From Linanthus parryae (Eukaryota > Streptophyta > Magnoliopsida > Ericales > Polemoniaceae), in assembly GCA_023055425.1 (NCBI GenBank), contig JALGPY010000006.1, positions 70,836,127-70,900,126 of the forward strand: 64,000 nucleotides of DNA. The letters are read 5' to 3'. Below, one piece after another: positions 1 to 12,603 of the stretch; within the stretch, counting starts at the first letter, position 1; each line of letters begins with the position of its first letter. Under the pieces are notes generated by a model, which saw nothing but the letters and a program-made list of their open reading frames with translations, was not told where the DNA came from and did no database searches. The translations under genes and the position numbers were made by a program.

Positions 1-93
1 TCAGGCTCTCTATAGATCTTCTCTGGTCTTGAAGTAGTGGCTTTGTCACTTGAATCATTCTGATCATATTTTTCAAGGCTTTGAGGCTTATTT

Positions 94-743
94 TCAAGGC
101 CTTGAGCACCATTGAAAATGTCTTCTATTTTCTTCTGAGCCTTTCTTGAATCCTAGTGGATTCTCAGTCTCTTCCTCTGATTCATGCTTGTTCAAATTCA
201 AGTCTGCAAAACTTTCACTCAAAGAACCATCATAGCTTTCACAAATAATAACATGAATGCTCTCTTCAACCAGTTTGGTTATTTTATTATAAACTCTATA
301 AGCTTTGCTATTCATATAGTAACCAAGAAATATACCTTCATCACTTCTTGCATCAAACTTACCAAGATTGTCTTTTCCATTGTTGTGGATAAAACAAGTA
401 CATCCAAAGGGTCTGAAGTATGAAATGTTTGGCTTCCTCCCATTGAATAGTTCACAGGGGGTCTTCTTCAGAATAGGTCTGATCAAGCACTTGTTCAAAA
501 TATAGTTTGTTGTATTCATAGCTTCAGCCCAATAATGTTTTGCAGCTTGTTCTCAAGAAGCATTGTTCTTGACATATCTTCAAGAGTCCTGTTCTTCCTT
601 TCAACAATACCATTCTGTTGAGGAGTTCTTGGAGCAGAAAAGTTGTGAGTAATACCATGCTTATCACAGAATAAATCAAATTCTAACTGATCAAATTCTC
701 TACAATGATCAGTTCTGATTGAAGCCACATGTAGGTTTTTCAT
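94..743 (-). pseudogene. Integrase of element E
   Basis: Integrase joins element cDNA to host DNA. The second catalytic Asp is in RTDHCREF (about 715-735) and the catalytic Glu in NGIVERKNRT (about 590-620). The stretch 94-519 gives the C-terminal integrase region with TPCELFNGRKP and the FGCTCF and GIFLGY motifs typical of copia. A frameshift lies near 516-543 between the two parts. The usual Gly of DHGREF is Cys here. Confidence 0.8.
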
Positions 744-930
744 GTTTTGAAGTTCTCTGCAAAGCTTTGAAAATTCATAGAGTCTTCAGATTTTTCTTTG
801 AGAAACATAACCCAAGTATATCTAGAAAAATCTACTACAACAACTAGCATATACCTTTTACCTTTTGGAGTAGGGGTTCTCATAGGACCACAGAGATCCA
901 TATGAAGCATTTCAATAGGTCTAGTTGTAC

Positions 931-1896
931 TTACAAACTTCTTTGGCTTGAAGGAACTTCTGGTCTACTTGCCTTGAGAACAGGCTTTGCACATTTCATC
1001 TTCTTTGAAGGATGGATGGCAATCCTCTTACCAAGTCTTTGGAAATCAACTTGTTCAAAGTATGCAAGTTGATATGACCAAGCTTCCTGTGCCAAAGCTT
1101 TGAATCCTCTTTCAAGGCCTTGAGACACTTCAAACTTTCACCTGCAACTTTGTTAGTCTGAAAAGTATAAACATTGTTTGATCTAGAGGCTGTGAGAATG
1201 CAATCTCCTGATTTCTCATTTTGCACCACACACTTCTCTTTATCAAAAATAACTTTGTTGCCATTGTCACAAAGCTGAGATACACTAAGAAAGTTAAATT
1301 TCAAACCTTCAACTAGATACACATCGGAAATAGAGTTTTCAGAATTTGTACCAACTTTTCCAATACCAAGAATATTGCATTTGCCTTTGTCACCAAGTGT
1401 AATTGAACCTTCTGATTGGTCCTTTAAATATGAGAATATAGATCTCTTTCCACTCATATGTCTTTAGAAACCACTGTACATAAACCACTTCAGTTCTTTG
1501 ATATTGGTGACAACCTGCAAACACCAATCACTGCCTTACCCAGCTGTTAGACCAAGTGTGGAATTTGGATTCATATTCAGGATCAACCATGTTAGATGGC
1601 CTAACCCCTTTAGGAACCCAAATCTGCTTAACTTTTCCTTTGAGTTGAAAAGGAAAAGTGTTCCTCATTATGTGAGGGTCTCTTCTTCTAAAAGGACAAG
1701 TCATTTTAACATGACCAGTTTTGCAGCAGTAATGATAGGTAGGAGAAGTTTTGCTTCCAGCTTTCACAAATCTGGTATTGTTCCTCCTTGGAAAGTTTGG
1801 ATTGAATCCAATACCAGCTTTGTGAACAGACTGTGAACTTCCTCGAAGAATCAAGTTCAACTTGTGTTCTGATTCAGCAAGTTTGACTTTGACCAA
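931..1896 (-). pseudogene. Protease and GAG-pre-integrase region of element E, broken
   Basis: 1528-1896 encodes a Cys/His cluster (CKTGHVKMTCP) in a frame shifted relative to gag, so a frameshift lies between about 1897 and 2003. At 1450-1485 the retroviral-type protease active site can be recognised on the minus strand, but the catalytic Asp of the D-S/T-G triad is Tyr (MYSG) and a TAA follows two codons later. 996-1457 continues with the protease C-terminal part and the pre-integrase motif LWHRKLGHIN near 1080-1110. The protein cannot be processed or made from this copy as it stands. Confidence 0.8.
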
Positions 1897-2003
1897 TTCA
1901 GATTCTTAAAGTTTCTCAGTAAGAGTAGTCTTCTGTCTATCTAATTCATCAATATGATGTCTTAGATTTACAAGGCTATCACTCATTGAGGAGTTTTCAG
2001 TGA

Positions 2004-3374
2004 CTACTTTCTGACTTGTGTTTTCAAGGCTTTGAAACTGGTTTTCAATGCCTTGAAATCACTATCAGTTTTCTTCTGAGAGATTTCAAGATTCTTATTT
2101 AGGCAAACAAGTTGTAGGTTTTCTTTTGCTTGATCATGAAATTTTTCTTTCAAAAGTCTGATCTCTTTCAGATAATCTTCCTCGTTCAAAAGCATTGTTC
2201 TGAGATATCCTGAAAGAGCTTCTTTTAGTTTTGAAATCAGACAGTTTACCATTACCTCAATGTTCTTCTCAGAGCTTTCATCATGCTTGGCCATGAAGCA
2301 TAGGTTGGCATGTTCTTACTCAGATTCAGATTCACTAGAGCTATCTGAATCACTCCATGAATCTATCATGGCTTTCTTCCTTCTGTCATGATCTTTCTTT
2401 TGAAAGCTCTTGTTTTTCTTGTGTGGACATTCTCTTATAAAGTGTCCTGCATCACCACATTCAAAGCAGTTTATAACTTTTGATTTATTTTGTGAAGAAG
2501 ACTTACCTTTGTAGTCCTTGCTGCTGGATGATCTATGCGTTTCTCTGTTGAAGTCTTTGTTTCCAAATTTTTTCTTCATTTTGAGAATCCTTGTCAAGGC
2601 TTTGGAAATGAAGGCAACTGGATCTTCATCATCACCATCCTCAGTTTCAAGGTTTTGTGTTATCTCATTCTCATTGGCTTTGAGAGCTAAGTTTTTGACA
2701 CTATCTGGGAGTTCTCCATCAGCTTCATTCATAGATATCTCATGTGTCAGGAGCTTCCCTTGTAGGTCATCAATTTGTAGAGTTGAAAGATTCTGAGCTT
2801 ATTCAATAGCTGTGGTATTTGGTTCCCACTTTGGCTTTGGAAGACTTCTGAGAATCTTCCTCACCTTTTCTTCATTGGAAAAATGTTTTCCCGGTGAATC
2901 AAGGTTGTTGACAATGTCAGTGAACCTCTTGAACATGTCTCCGATGGACTCATCTGTATTCATCTTAAACTGCTCAAATTGCCTGAGATAGATGTTGATC
3001 TTGGTTTGCTTGACTTGACTGGTTCCCTCAAAGGTAAACACAAGCTTATCCCAGATTTCTTTAGCAGTTGTGAATCCAGAGATCCTGTTGAATTCATGTG
3101 TACTCAAAGCACAATACAAAATGTTAATAGCTTTGTAGTTCTTAGAATATTGCTCTAATTCAGAAGAGGAGAGTGAGTCTTCTGTTTTGGGAGTTTTAAT
3201 CCCATCTTTCTCTGTATGAGGTCCATTTTCGATAATGGTCCAAAGCTCTAGATCTTGATCAATGATGAACATTTTCATAAGGGCTTTCCCGTGAGCAAAA
3301 TTTTCTCCACAAAATAGAGGAGGTCTGTTAGCAGCTCTTCCCTGTGAGAAACCACCATCACCTGCGGTACTCAT
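2004..3374 (-). pseudogene. gag of element E, interrupted by two in-frame stops
   Basis: Gag packages element RNA into cytoplasmic particles. The likely start is the ATG at 3374 (protein begins MSTAGDGG); the open frame upstream runs into the primer site. The copia gag core (about residues 20-190) includes ELW, AKEIWDKL and the YLRQFEQFKM helix. A CCHC zinc knuckle, CFECGDAGHFIRECP, lies near 2430-2475, followed by a Lys/Ser/Glu-rich tail. The three open stretches 2799-3374, 2316-2732 and 2004-2294 are all in the same frame, so the breaks are nonsense codons at 2799-2801 and about 2316-2318 and not indels. The part near 2004-2060 encodes repeated FKALKT, matching the CAAGGCCTTG motif of the LTR. 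Confidence 0.85.
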
Positions 3375-3408
3375 GAACACTAGATGGTTAAATCTATACA
3401 GTGATAAA

Positions 3409-3422
3409 AGCTCTGATACCAA
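3409..3422 (-). other. Primer binding site (initiator tRNA-Met) of element E
   Basis: On the minus strand the bases after the LTR read TTGGTATCAGAGC, the usual plant copia primer site complementary to the 3' end of initiator tRNA-Met. It fixes the LTR end and the direction of the element. Confidence 0.85.
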
Positions 3423-3423
3423 T

Positions 3424-4728
3424 TGAAAGTGTGAGTATGCAAATGTTAATGCAGCTAAGATACTCTAGAAGGGGGGGATTGAATAGAGTATGCCAACTTT
3501 TTGCAAAACTTGCTAGGAAGATGAAAACTTGTGCAGACAATGAAGGTCAAGGCCTTGAAAACTAGTTCAAGCCCTTGAAGAAGATGCAGACAGTATAAAG
3601 CAAGTATGCCTTTTTCAAGGCCTTGAAAACAAGTTCAAACTCTTGAAAAACAGACATTTGTGTATGCTGCAAATACTATGAATATAATGAACTGTAAATG
3701 CTGACAAGAAATTTATAGATTTCAGTCCACTTGGACCTACGTCTCTACTTAGGGATTAGATCCCTGTATGATTTTAAACTCAATTCTTATTAATCAAAAG
3801 CTAAGCCATAGAACTCAAGCCCATATAGTTCCCGTACTCTGTTACAGCTTGTGGTTTTCCCTAACCTGTCTAGCACCTGCTCTAGCTAACTGATTAATTA
3901 AGAATTCTCTATTGTTCACCTTGAACAATCCTTGAGAATAGATGTAGAGATAATAAAGAAATTATCTACCAATACAGCTCAAAACAGAAGTACACTTAGA
4001 GTAGAAAACTACAGTGAAGAATGCAATGAACTTCTGTGGAATGGATTTAGAGTTTGATGTTCTTCTTTGGAGCTTTGTCAATCCTGAAACTTGTCTCTTG
4101 CTTTTTCTTGTTGAGTCTCGTATCTTGTTGCTTCAAAGTGACCTCTATTTATACTGTTTTAAGCTTTGCTAATCTTCCCAGATTTTCAGCACCAACTTCC
4201 TATTTCGTAGGCAACAGCTTTGACTCTCTTTAACCGCTTTCTCCAACGGATAGTTGATCACAATCTTCCGAGATATTGTTGTTATCTTGTCTATAAGCAA
4301 TCTGAGAAGCTGTCATAAGTCTCTGATTGATCACAGGATCAAAATGTCCAACTATTTCCAAAACTGCACAAATTTAGTTTAGGAAACAATCGTGCAAATA
4401 TTGGAAATAAAATTTCCTACAATATCAAGGTCAAACAGATGATATTCTATGATCAAAACATGTTAGAATAATTTGTCTTTCATCATCTAATAACCGTGAA
4501 TCAAACATATGAAATATAGAGAGGGAATCAACTCAGAGAGTTTGCAGAAAACTCCCCCTGAGAGTGTTCACACAGGTTAAGGACTTTCAAGGCTTTGAAT
4601 CCAGTTTCAAGGCCTTGAAAACTACTAAACTATTTTCAAGCCTCTGAAACTGATTCAAGGCTTTGAAAGCTGATTCAAGGCCTTGAAATAGCTGAGCTAT
4701 TCCAAGCCTTGCACAACCTGATCTCACA
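3424..4728 (-). repeat. 5' LTR of element E
   Basis: The left end TGAAAGTGTG directly follows the primer site and recurs at the ends of the related solo LTRs at 11144 and (inverted) 22131. The right end is ...CTCACA at 4728, placed by alignment with 13964. The minus-strand TATA-like AGTATAAATAG lies near 4145-4160. A G-rich run (3472-3478) and many copies of the palindrome CAAGGCCTTG occur at both ends of the LTR. Confidence 0.75.
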
Positions 4729-5191
4729 ACTGCCACATCTAAGCTTGCTTCCTATCATGCCCGATTGTTATCTTAATAGTTACCCAGTCACGGTGCAGCG
4801 TTTGATAATATCAAAGCATGATATTTCACAACTAGATAATCCAATGACTTCAAGTCTATGGATTCCAACACCATTAGCACAACGAGAAGCGCTTGTGACG
4901 TTGACATAATCTAATGTAGCCTTCTCATGGTGGGTCTATCCAGTATGCCATTACTCCTATGCATACCCATGTGCTAGACTTGATATCCCCATATCAATCT
5001 ACCCACATACTAGTCTATAGTTGATCGTCCCATTAAAAAATATATTGGACTAGGGATATTTAAGATAAAAAACACAATTGCAATCTAAGGACTTCATTAT
5101 ATTACATATCTCCATAAATAATACAATGATTATTCTAGCAACTAACGTTCATACTAAACAGATTGCCTCTAGGGCATCCCAAACCAAAATT
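4729..5191 (-). repeat. Partial LTR of the A/B copia family, cut on its left by element E
   Basis: From AAGCTTGCTTCCTATCATGC (4741) onwards the sequence follows the LTRs at 7240-7686, 27757-28205 and 53577-54025, ending near GGGCATCCCAAACCA. The missing left part would lie left of element E, outside the window. Orientation follows the intact family members (minus). The right edge is uncertain by a few bases. Confidence 0.75.
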
Positions 5192-5194
5192 CTA

Positions 5195-6197
5195 GCACAA
5201 CGATCGCTGTCACATGTCCGTCATTCCTAAGAAACTTCTTATGTCCGTCACACTCTTTGGTTTGGCCAGTCTTATACTGCTAATATCTTCCCTGGTCCAG
5301 TGACACACCTTCCTTGGATATGATATGCCCTAAGAAAGGAACTCTATCCAACCATAACTCACACTTCGATAGCTTCCCATACAACTTCTCTTCCCTTGAG
5401 GTTTCCAACACCTCCCTCAAATGTTGTTCATGTTCTTCCTTCCATTTTGAGTAGATTAGAATGTCAACATTGAAACAACAAAAAACTTATCTAGGTACTT
5501 TTGAAGAACTCAATTCAGCAACTCCATAAATGATGTTGGAGCATTAGTGAGACTGAGCATTACTGTAAACTCGTAGGGGCCATAACGAGTCCGAAATGCT
5601 GTTTTAGGAATATACTGTTCAACTATCTTAAGCTGATGATATCCTTCCCTTATATCGATCTTAGAAAAGGTATCGCTCCTAGTAATTGGTCAAACAAGTC
5701 GTCGATCCTGGGAAGTGAGTACTTATTATTAACGGTTACACCATTCAATTCACGGTATTCAATGCAAAGCCTTAGACTACCATCCTTCTTTTTTACGAAC
5801 AAAACCGGTGCTCCCAAGGGTGAAACGTTAGGCCTGATGAAACCCGTGTCCAATAACTCCTTAAGTTTCTCTTGTAGCTTTAGCTCGACTGGTGCCATCC
5901 TATATGGTGCCTTCGATATTGGTCCAGTTCCTGATACTAAATCGATCGCAAAGTCCACGGCTCTCTTTGGTGGAAGCTCTTCAGGAAAGACATATGGAAA
6001 TTCATTCACAACTGGAATATCCTACTTCTCCCCTTCTTTCTCCTGATCATGGATCATACAGAGGTATGCCCTATGCCTTTTCTTCACATCTGAGAGAATG
6101 GCTAAGGCTGACACAATTTGGATTTTTGGTCTACTAGTTATAACCCTATAGGATAGACACTCAACTTTCGGTCCACGAAATCTAACCTTTTGGTTGG
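5195..6197 (-). pseudogene. Ty3/gypsy reverse transcriptase fragment (element F)
   Basis: The minus-strand frame 5650-6009 is a clear Ty3/gypsy [11 protein letters not shown], the MAPVEL motif, [32 protein letters not shown] (described here by its ends) and the DLFDQL region. Upstream on the same strand (6010-6197) the protease-RT linker is recognisable, including KVRFRGPKVEC. Downstream (5250-5640) the frame is broken, but pieces such as the GKLSKCELWLDRVPFLGH-like stretch near 5320-5380 can be read. No complete element ends are visible. Confidence 0.8.
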
Positions 6198-6279
6198 CAC
6201 ACTGTAATACTCTGTATTTTACTTAGGGGTAAGTTAGTAATCTGACCCGTTAATTCAGTGTTGGGTTAAGAGTGGTGAA

Positions 6280-7686
6280 TTGTAGGGCTTTGGTGCAGGT
6301 TACGCAGCGGAATAATAAAATTTAATCTTGCTCAAACCCCTCCAAGGATCACAGGAAATCAATCATAACATAATTAGGGTAGAAACATGTGTACCTTAGT
6401 TTATGTGATTACTACGAAGAATTGTTTCTTCGTCTCTACGAGTCCCCACACCTTGGATCTTCAACTGGAATCCTTCCCACTGTATAGTGATAGCAACGAA
6501 AGAAAGGAGCAAAGGATCACGCACAACGGAGCAACCACCAACGCCTAAAGGGGGCCGACGGCGGCAAGGGGGGCGATGGTTCTAGGGGCCTCGGCCTCTA
6601 GGCTTTGTCTCTCTCTCTCTCTCTCTCTTGCTTTCTTATGTTCTCTCAATAATGACTTCTTATGAGAAATAAAAAGCTAGAGTTCCTTTATATAGTTAAT
6701 AACTCTTTTTTAACTACATAATTGCCCCAATACTAATCATGTCCTTACATGGATTAGTCCACTTACAAATTAGTCCTGCTAACTTTGCTTGTGGTTGCGT
6801 TATGATCCTTTTATTAATTAGTGCAACAAATGCCCATATTCAGTTTAATCCATATAGTGTGTGACCCATAGGTTTCTACTTTGTTGGTAGTAACTTTTAC
6901 AAACATAGAGCGGTGTCTAGCCACACATCTATGACACTCAACTAATAGAAATAATCAGTGATCCCGACAAACCTTGTGCCCAATGTTACCGTGTTGTGTT
7001 ATCCCTTTGTCTCCATACCCGATCGGACACGAGACATATTCGTCACACTCGTATATTCAATCCATAGTTTCTCGATCCTGGGAATAGACTTATACATGCA
7101 GATAACATCAATATCTCCGTATTGATTTATCTGAGTCTCGCTAGACATTCCATAAGCTCTACCCCTCGAGTGGCAGTGGATATTTACTCCTATTATGTAG
7201 GAGGGACAAATCCTATCTACATCACTGTCATCTCTCAGCTTGCTTCCTATCATGCCCGATTGTTATCTTTATAGTTACCCAGTCACGATGCAACGTTTGA
7301 TAATATCAAAGCATGATATTTCACAACTAGAGTATCCAGTGACTCCAAGTCTAAGGATTACAGCATCATTAGCACAACGAGACGCGCTTGTGACGTTGAC
7401 ATATTCTAATGTAGCCTTCTCGTGGTGGGTCTATCTAGTATGTCATTACTCCTAATGCATACCCATGTGTAAGACTTGATATCCCCATATCAATCTACTC
7501 ACATACTAGTCTATAGCTGATCGCCCCGTTAATAAATATAATGGACCAGGGATATTTCAGATAAACAACACATTTGTAATCTAAGGACTTCAGTATATTA
7601 GATATGTCCATTAATAATACAATGATTATTCCAGCAACTCAAGTTCATACTAAACAGATTGCCTATAGGGCATCCAAAACCAGCAT
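6280..7686 (-). mobile_element. Solo LTR of the A/B copia family
   Basis: It runs from TGTAGGGCTTTGG to CATCCAAAACCAGCA and is flanked by a perfect five-base duplication TGAAT (6275-6279 and 7687-7691). It aligns along its length with the LTRs of elements A and B. The minus-strand TATA box (plus-strand TTTATATAGT, about 6696-6705) gives its orientation. There is no internal sequence, so this is a solo LTR inserted into LTR G. Confidence 0.85.
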
Positions 7687-7950
7687 GAATTGGATATTTT
7701 TCGAGATTTTATTAGACGGGAAACCCGTGTGAGAATTTAGAGTGAGACAGTAAATTTTTACACAATTTCTTTTATTTTCTAGACGATCTCGCGGTGGTGA
7801 CCACCGTGATAACCTATACATTTACCACACCATAAAATTTTCTATTAACCATTTGTTTAATAAAATTGAAACCCACTTTTTATCTTTTCTTCTTCCTTCT
7901 CCTTCACGACCACGGCACACCACCGCCCTCCATTCACTGCCCTCAACTCC

Positions 7951-7960
7951 TCTATATAAA
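7951..7960 (+). promoter_or_regulatory. TATA box of LTR G
   Basis: TCTATATAAA in a C/T-rich stretch, placed like a core promoter with U3 upstream. Only this motif is seen; transcription is not shown. Confidence 0.5.
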
Positions 7961-8261
7961 AGGCTCACACCTCCTCCCTCCTCCCTCCACACAACAACCC
8001 CAGCCACCACAACCTCCATTACCACCATCACCATCGTCATCCTCATCATTGTCCTCACTTCCGGCAAAACCACCACTGCCTTCTCACACTCTTTTTTCTC
8101 TCCTTCCAGCTATCTATTTTTATGTCCCTTCCTAACCTAAACAATAACAACATCAACACAACTGGTGGCAGCAGCTAGAAGCCACCACCAGTGCCGCTAA
8201 GCCCGTCAGGAACAAGCACCCGAACCACCACTACCCCTCTGCTCCATTTGTCTCCACCTAT

Positions 8262-8290
8262 GCTCTCTGTCTCTCTCTCTCTCTCTCCCT
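8262..8290 (+). repeat. CT microsatellite
   Basis: Run of CT dinucleotides inside LTR G; a similar run is at 6606-6629 in the nested solo LTR. Confidence 0.85.
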
Positions 8291-9647
8291 TTCCTTGACG
8301 CGACCATAAGAAGGTTAAGACGAAGGAACAAGAAGCCGTAACAGAAACAGTAGCCGGAGAAGGCCATCGTCGTCGTTCCTCCATAGCTTCCGGCGAGAAG
8401 CTCGTTCCGGACAAAAATCGCCACCCATCTCTCCCTTTCGGTCTATCTAGCGTCTAGAGGTGCCGAACCAGTCCAAGGACTTCCCAGCCACAACCAAGAG
8501 CCACCGGAGTAGCCCCGGCGAAGCTCCATCTCCGACAATGATTTTTGACGACTTAACCCATGACGTTCCTCGACATTTTCTTGCGTTTCTTGGCTTGGTT
8601 ATGATCTAAACCTTCTCCTTGTTCATTATTTGCTGTCAAAATTTGATCTTGGTGGCTATAATTCGCTTTTGATCTGGTTTTGCCGTGGTTTCTTGTGTGG
8701 GGTAGTTCTTGCTATTTTTAGAAACCTTGGGGGAGAGGCTATCTTTTATACAGTCTTTGTTAGGGGTTGTTTATGCCTTAGTGAAACTTTAAGGGGGGGG
8801 GAGCTATAATTTATGCTTTTCTTATTTCCTATATTGTGTTTATTTGTTTGCAACTACTTATAATAGTTACTAAAATTACATTTTAAAGTAAGATAAATAC
8901 TTTGGTGATAAAATTGTGTTTTAGTAATTGGTTATCATCTTTTGGAAAATGAAAAAATGAAAGTACTTGTAAGTATATAATAATGCTAAACATCGCAACT
9001 GTTTTAATTAAATATATAGTGAGTTTCAAGTAGTTATTAATCTATTATCAACAATAATATTTGTGTAAAATTAATATTGTTATACCCAAAACTAGTCTTT
9101 ATATGTAAAATAATTCTTTATTTAGGTTATTCTTTTTCTATTGTTGCTAGTGAATATAATGTTCGATATTTTCAAATATTACTTGTTTTCCTTGATAAAT
9201 ATTTACAAGTATTGCCTTAATTATTTGATGTTAAAATTGTCACTAAAATACCTCTTTAATAATAATATAATTGGAGTCGGGAACTCGTTTGGGGTATTAA
9301 GAAAAACTTAGTTCCGACCTAGACCAACACTCATGCATCTGTTTATTTAGAAGTATCATCGTGTAACTATGGATTTGTAAATTGTAGGCGACGGATTTGT
9401 GGACATCGGCTTCATCGACCATCCTACGTACTAACTGCCAAGTTGAATAAGGTGAGATTACATGCTTAGCCTTGTGTGCCTAGCTTTCTTCGTGTCAAAT
9501 GTTATTTTATTTCTTGTCTCAAAATTGTTTTGTTATGTATTTTTAACTTGTCAAATATTGGACTTGTGATTACTATTTTTTGAAACTCTCACGAAATAAT
9601 AATTCATTAATAACATAAACTGGAATCCCGCACGTACCGGACTCTGT

Positions 9648-9890
9648 TACTATTTGGGAGGCCCTTTGTTGACCATTATCATTTGGGATGCCCTTTGTTG
9701 GCCATGGCTCTTCGCCTTGTTGGCTGGAGTCCCAACTAGTACTCACCCTTCTGGCCTTTTGCTTCTTAAGGGGGTGTTGCAACACTTAAGGTCTAGTCTG
9801 GTATTGGGAGGTCATTTGTTGACCATTATCGCTTGGGAGGTTCTTTGTTGACCATTATCACTTGGGAGGTCCTTTGTTGACCATTACGAT
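9648..9890 (+). repeat. Degenerate tandem repeat in LTR G, unit about 29 bases
   Basis: About six imperfect copies share the core TTGGGAGGTCCTTTGTTGAC followed by CATTATCA. The copies near 9650, 9680, 9805, 9832 and 9861 are easiest to see; a spacer with altered sequence lies at 9715-9800. Confidence 0.75.
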
Positions 9891-10472
9891 TTCTGGTACT
9901 GTCCTTAATAACTAGCTCCTTTGATTTTATATTTGGAAACTGATAAATGGATTCGTATTCTATTTTTAAAATGACACTTATGAAGGACAAAATTGAAAAT
10001 GTTAAAGCTTCGGATAATGTCGTTCATGATTTGGTTATCACTGTTGCTTTTATACCGTTGCAAACTCTGATAAGGTTTTACTTATTCTCTGTCACTATCA
10101 ATTTATTTAACTTGTACCCAACAGTTTATATCCTCTTTCCTGTTGTTACATGCTAAGGTGTATCTCACTCATTATTTATTGCTGACTTTGAAAACTGCGG
10201 TTCTTGTTCTTTTCTTTCCCACCGCAGGTCTAGGAGCTGGGGAATTATGGAATATAAAGGGTGCGAGACTCACCTAGACTAATAACGTCACATTTAGTAT
10301 CTAGTGTTGATAAGTTATTATGTAATATATTGAACACCTATGTGTAAGACTCTTAGTTTAATGTCTAATATTATAAGTTTAGATTGTGGATTGTATCGCT
10401 GTTGAGTTCCGCCACTTCTATTAAGCATCGCCATCCCGGTCTTGTCCCGAGCCGGATAAGGGGGTTGTTGCA

Positions 10473-10653
10473 CACACTCTATGGGGATGTGCTATTTTCA
10501 CTCGCTGAAGGTATTTTCCTTGATGAAGTATGCCATGAGCATAAGTAATTATTACATGGATGTTTGTAGGGACATGTATCAAGAAATCGCTCCCCCTGAG
10601 CCATATGTATTGGAGATCATAAAGATGGTGGACGTGAGGAAGACAAAAGATCT
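10473..10653 (+). other. Unassigned stretch between LTR G and LTR H with a short coding-like remnant
   Basis: A plus-strand frame gives YQEIAPPEPYVLEII and further charged residues to about 10650, then meets the start of LTR H. I do not recognise the protein. It may be a remnant of the element into which these LTRs inserted. It does not obviously continue the Ty3/gypsy fragment left of LTR G. Confidence 0.3.
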
Positions 10654-12251
10654 TGGTAACTCCCAAATAGGAGTTATTTAGGAATTTAATATAGATGTGT
10701 TAACAAAAATTTCCACAACTTTATGCATGTTGTAGTCATTTCACCTTAGGTATCCTTTTAATATGGATGATGAGTGCAATTGAGGAATCTGAGCAATATT
10801 GTGCTATTTTGAGTTAACTTAGATATGATCTATGGTATGTTTCAGGTTGTCTATGCAGGAATAGGGTCGAGATACGTTTGGATAGCATAAAAGAGACTTG
10901 GGAAGGCATTCGACCAAGGAAAGAGTCAAATAATGAAGAAACTAAGCAAAGTTTGAGAAGCTATAATGACTTCTCTTCACTATTTTTGATCATATCTAAG
11001 TTTTACTATTCATTTTGGAGTGAGACAAGTAGGAAATAAAAGTCTATTTCAAGAGCTTCCAACGATAGGTCATAGATCCAAACCGGAGTCCGGATGACAG
11101 AAATATGGCCTTGCAAAGTTAAAGCGATCCACTGTATGCGTATTGAAGGGGTGTACAGTAGGTAGAAATACAGGATCAATACTCTAGAAGGGGGGGGGGG
11201 TGTTGAATAGAGTATGCAGACTTTTGCCAAACTTTGCAAGAGTAGTGGTTTCAAAATATTTGTAATGATATTCAAGACCTTGAAATGAGCTTCAAGCCCT
11301 TAGAATATGAAATGAATAAGTCTAAGGCCTTGAAATGAGTTTCAAACCCTTGAAATGAAATTGTTTTGAATGATGCAAAAGTTCTAAGTATGAAACTGAA
11401 AAGTAAATGCAAGAGACACAAGATATATAGAGTTCAGTCCACTTGGACCTACGTATCTACTTAGGGATCTTCTCTCTGTAGGATTTTCAACATAATTCTT
11501 ATTAATCAACAGCTAAGCCCTAGATCTCAAGCACATAGAGATTTCTTACTATGTTACAGCTTGTGGTTCTCACTAACCTATCGAGTACATGCTCTAGCTA
11601 TCAAATTAACTAAGGATTCTCTATTTTTCACCTTGAACAATCCTTGAGAATGAGAACTAGAAGTATTATCAAAATGATATACAAATAAAGTTCAGAACAA
11701 GAAGAACACAGGAAATGAAACTGCAGTGAGTATGCAATGTTCTTCTGATGCTTGGATTGAAAGAGATGAATATGCTTCTTTGTTGATTGTCAATCCATGA
11801 GTGTTTTGAGTATCTCTTCCAATTGTCTGTGTAGTTCTCTCTCAAATTCCTTCAGAAGTCCTCCTTTTAAACACTCAGTCTGAATTAAAGATCTTCAGAA
11901 TCTTCTCAACAAACTTTCCTGAATATTTGCTTCAAATCTTGACTCTCTTAACAGCTTCTTCCAACGACTATGATAACTCCCCGCTAGGGGTTATCGTTTA
12001 GCCTGAAATAACGTGTGTTTGTGTCGGAAAGCAATGTCGTAGCCAGAATTCACCCCTAAAAATGCCTCGGAAGTGAGAATGATATGTTTACTAGCTTTTC
12101 GTAAATTTCTGCGTACGTTACGTTTTTATTGGATATGATCACGGGTTTGTTCATGTTGTCTATGCAGGAACAGGGCCTGTGAATACAGAAGGAATGACGC
12201 AGGGAGATAGGAGGAGGAAAAGGAGGAAAAAAAGGATCTGAGGAGCCATTG

Positions 12252-12500
12252 TGTGCGTACATACGCACAACCTGTACATATATACGCACACAAAGCAAAT
12301 ATAGGGGAGTTTTGGCCAAGACAGGAGCATTGTGTGCGTATATACGCACATCCTGTACGTACACCCATACACACAGGGAGAGATGCAGGGAGCCTAGGGA
12401 GTATTGTGTGCATATATACGCACATCCTGTACGTATATACGCCCACCAAATACAGAGGAAAAATTTGGAGGCTTGCTGTGTGCGTATATACGCACAACTT
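12252..12500. repeat. Array of four palindromes TGTGCGTATATACGCACA, about 75 bases apart
   Basis: Palindromes start at 12252 (one variant base pair), 12333, 12407 (one change) and 12479, with spacings of 81, 74 and 72. Each is followed after a few bases by a second half-match such as CTGTACGTATATACGC. The array lies upstream of the TATA box at 12595, in U3 of the solo LTR. Confidence 0.9.
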
Positions 12501-12593
12501 CTGCGTATATATGGACAACTTGGAGTTTTTTCTAGGCAGTCGAGCCAGGGAAAGTTCTTGATTTCAAACACATCGTTTCATGAATACTTCAGC

Positions 12594-12603
12594 ACTATAT
12601 AAA
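12594..12603 (+). promoter_or_regulatory. TATA box of the Athila/Tat-like solo LTR
   Basis: CTATATAAAG about 100 bases downstream of the last palindrome of the array; motif only. Confidence 0.5.

Larger units (their letters stand above)
1..4728 (-). mobile_element. Element E: Sirevirus-like Ty1/copia retrotransposon, 5' part
   Basis: Reading right to left there is a 5' LTR (3424-4728), a primer site complementary to initiator tRNA-Met, gag with a zinc knuckle, a protease remnant, the GAG-pre-integrase HxxxH-type region, the integrase core and the integrase C-terminal region. Reverse transcriptase, RNase H and the 3' LTR would lie beyond base 1. The gag type and the long gag with a lysine/serine-rich tail suggest the Sirevirus lineage; this lineage call is inference. 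The element sits in an LTR of another copia family, since the sequence right of 4728 matches the interior of the LTRs seen at 6280-7686 and 26787-28205. It is defective: in-frame stops, a frameshift and a lost protease aspartate. Confidence 0.85.
6203..10472 (+). mobile_element. Solo LTR G, Ty3/gypsy (Tekay/Del-like), containing a nested solo LTR
   Basis: It starts TGTAATACTCTG and ends GGGGGTTGTTGCA, with CACAC immediately before (6198-6202) and after (10473-10477). Without the nested 1.4 kb LTR it is about 2.86 kb. A plus-strand TATA box (TCTATATAAA, 7951-7960) supports the orientation. No primer site or polypurine tract flanks it, so it looks like a solo LTR formed by LTR-LTR recombination. 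The Tekay/Del assignment rests on the TGTAATAC start, the great length and the GGGGGTTGTT end, and is tentative. The interior 7692-10472 holds no convincing gene; short open frames there are low-complexity or chance. Confidence 0.6.
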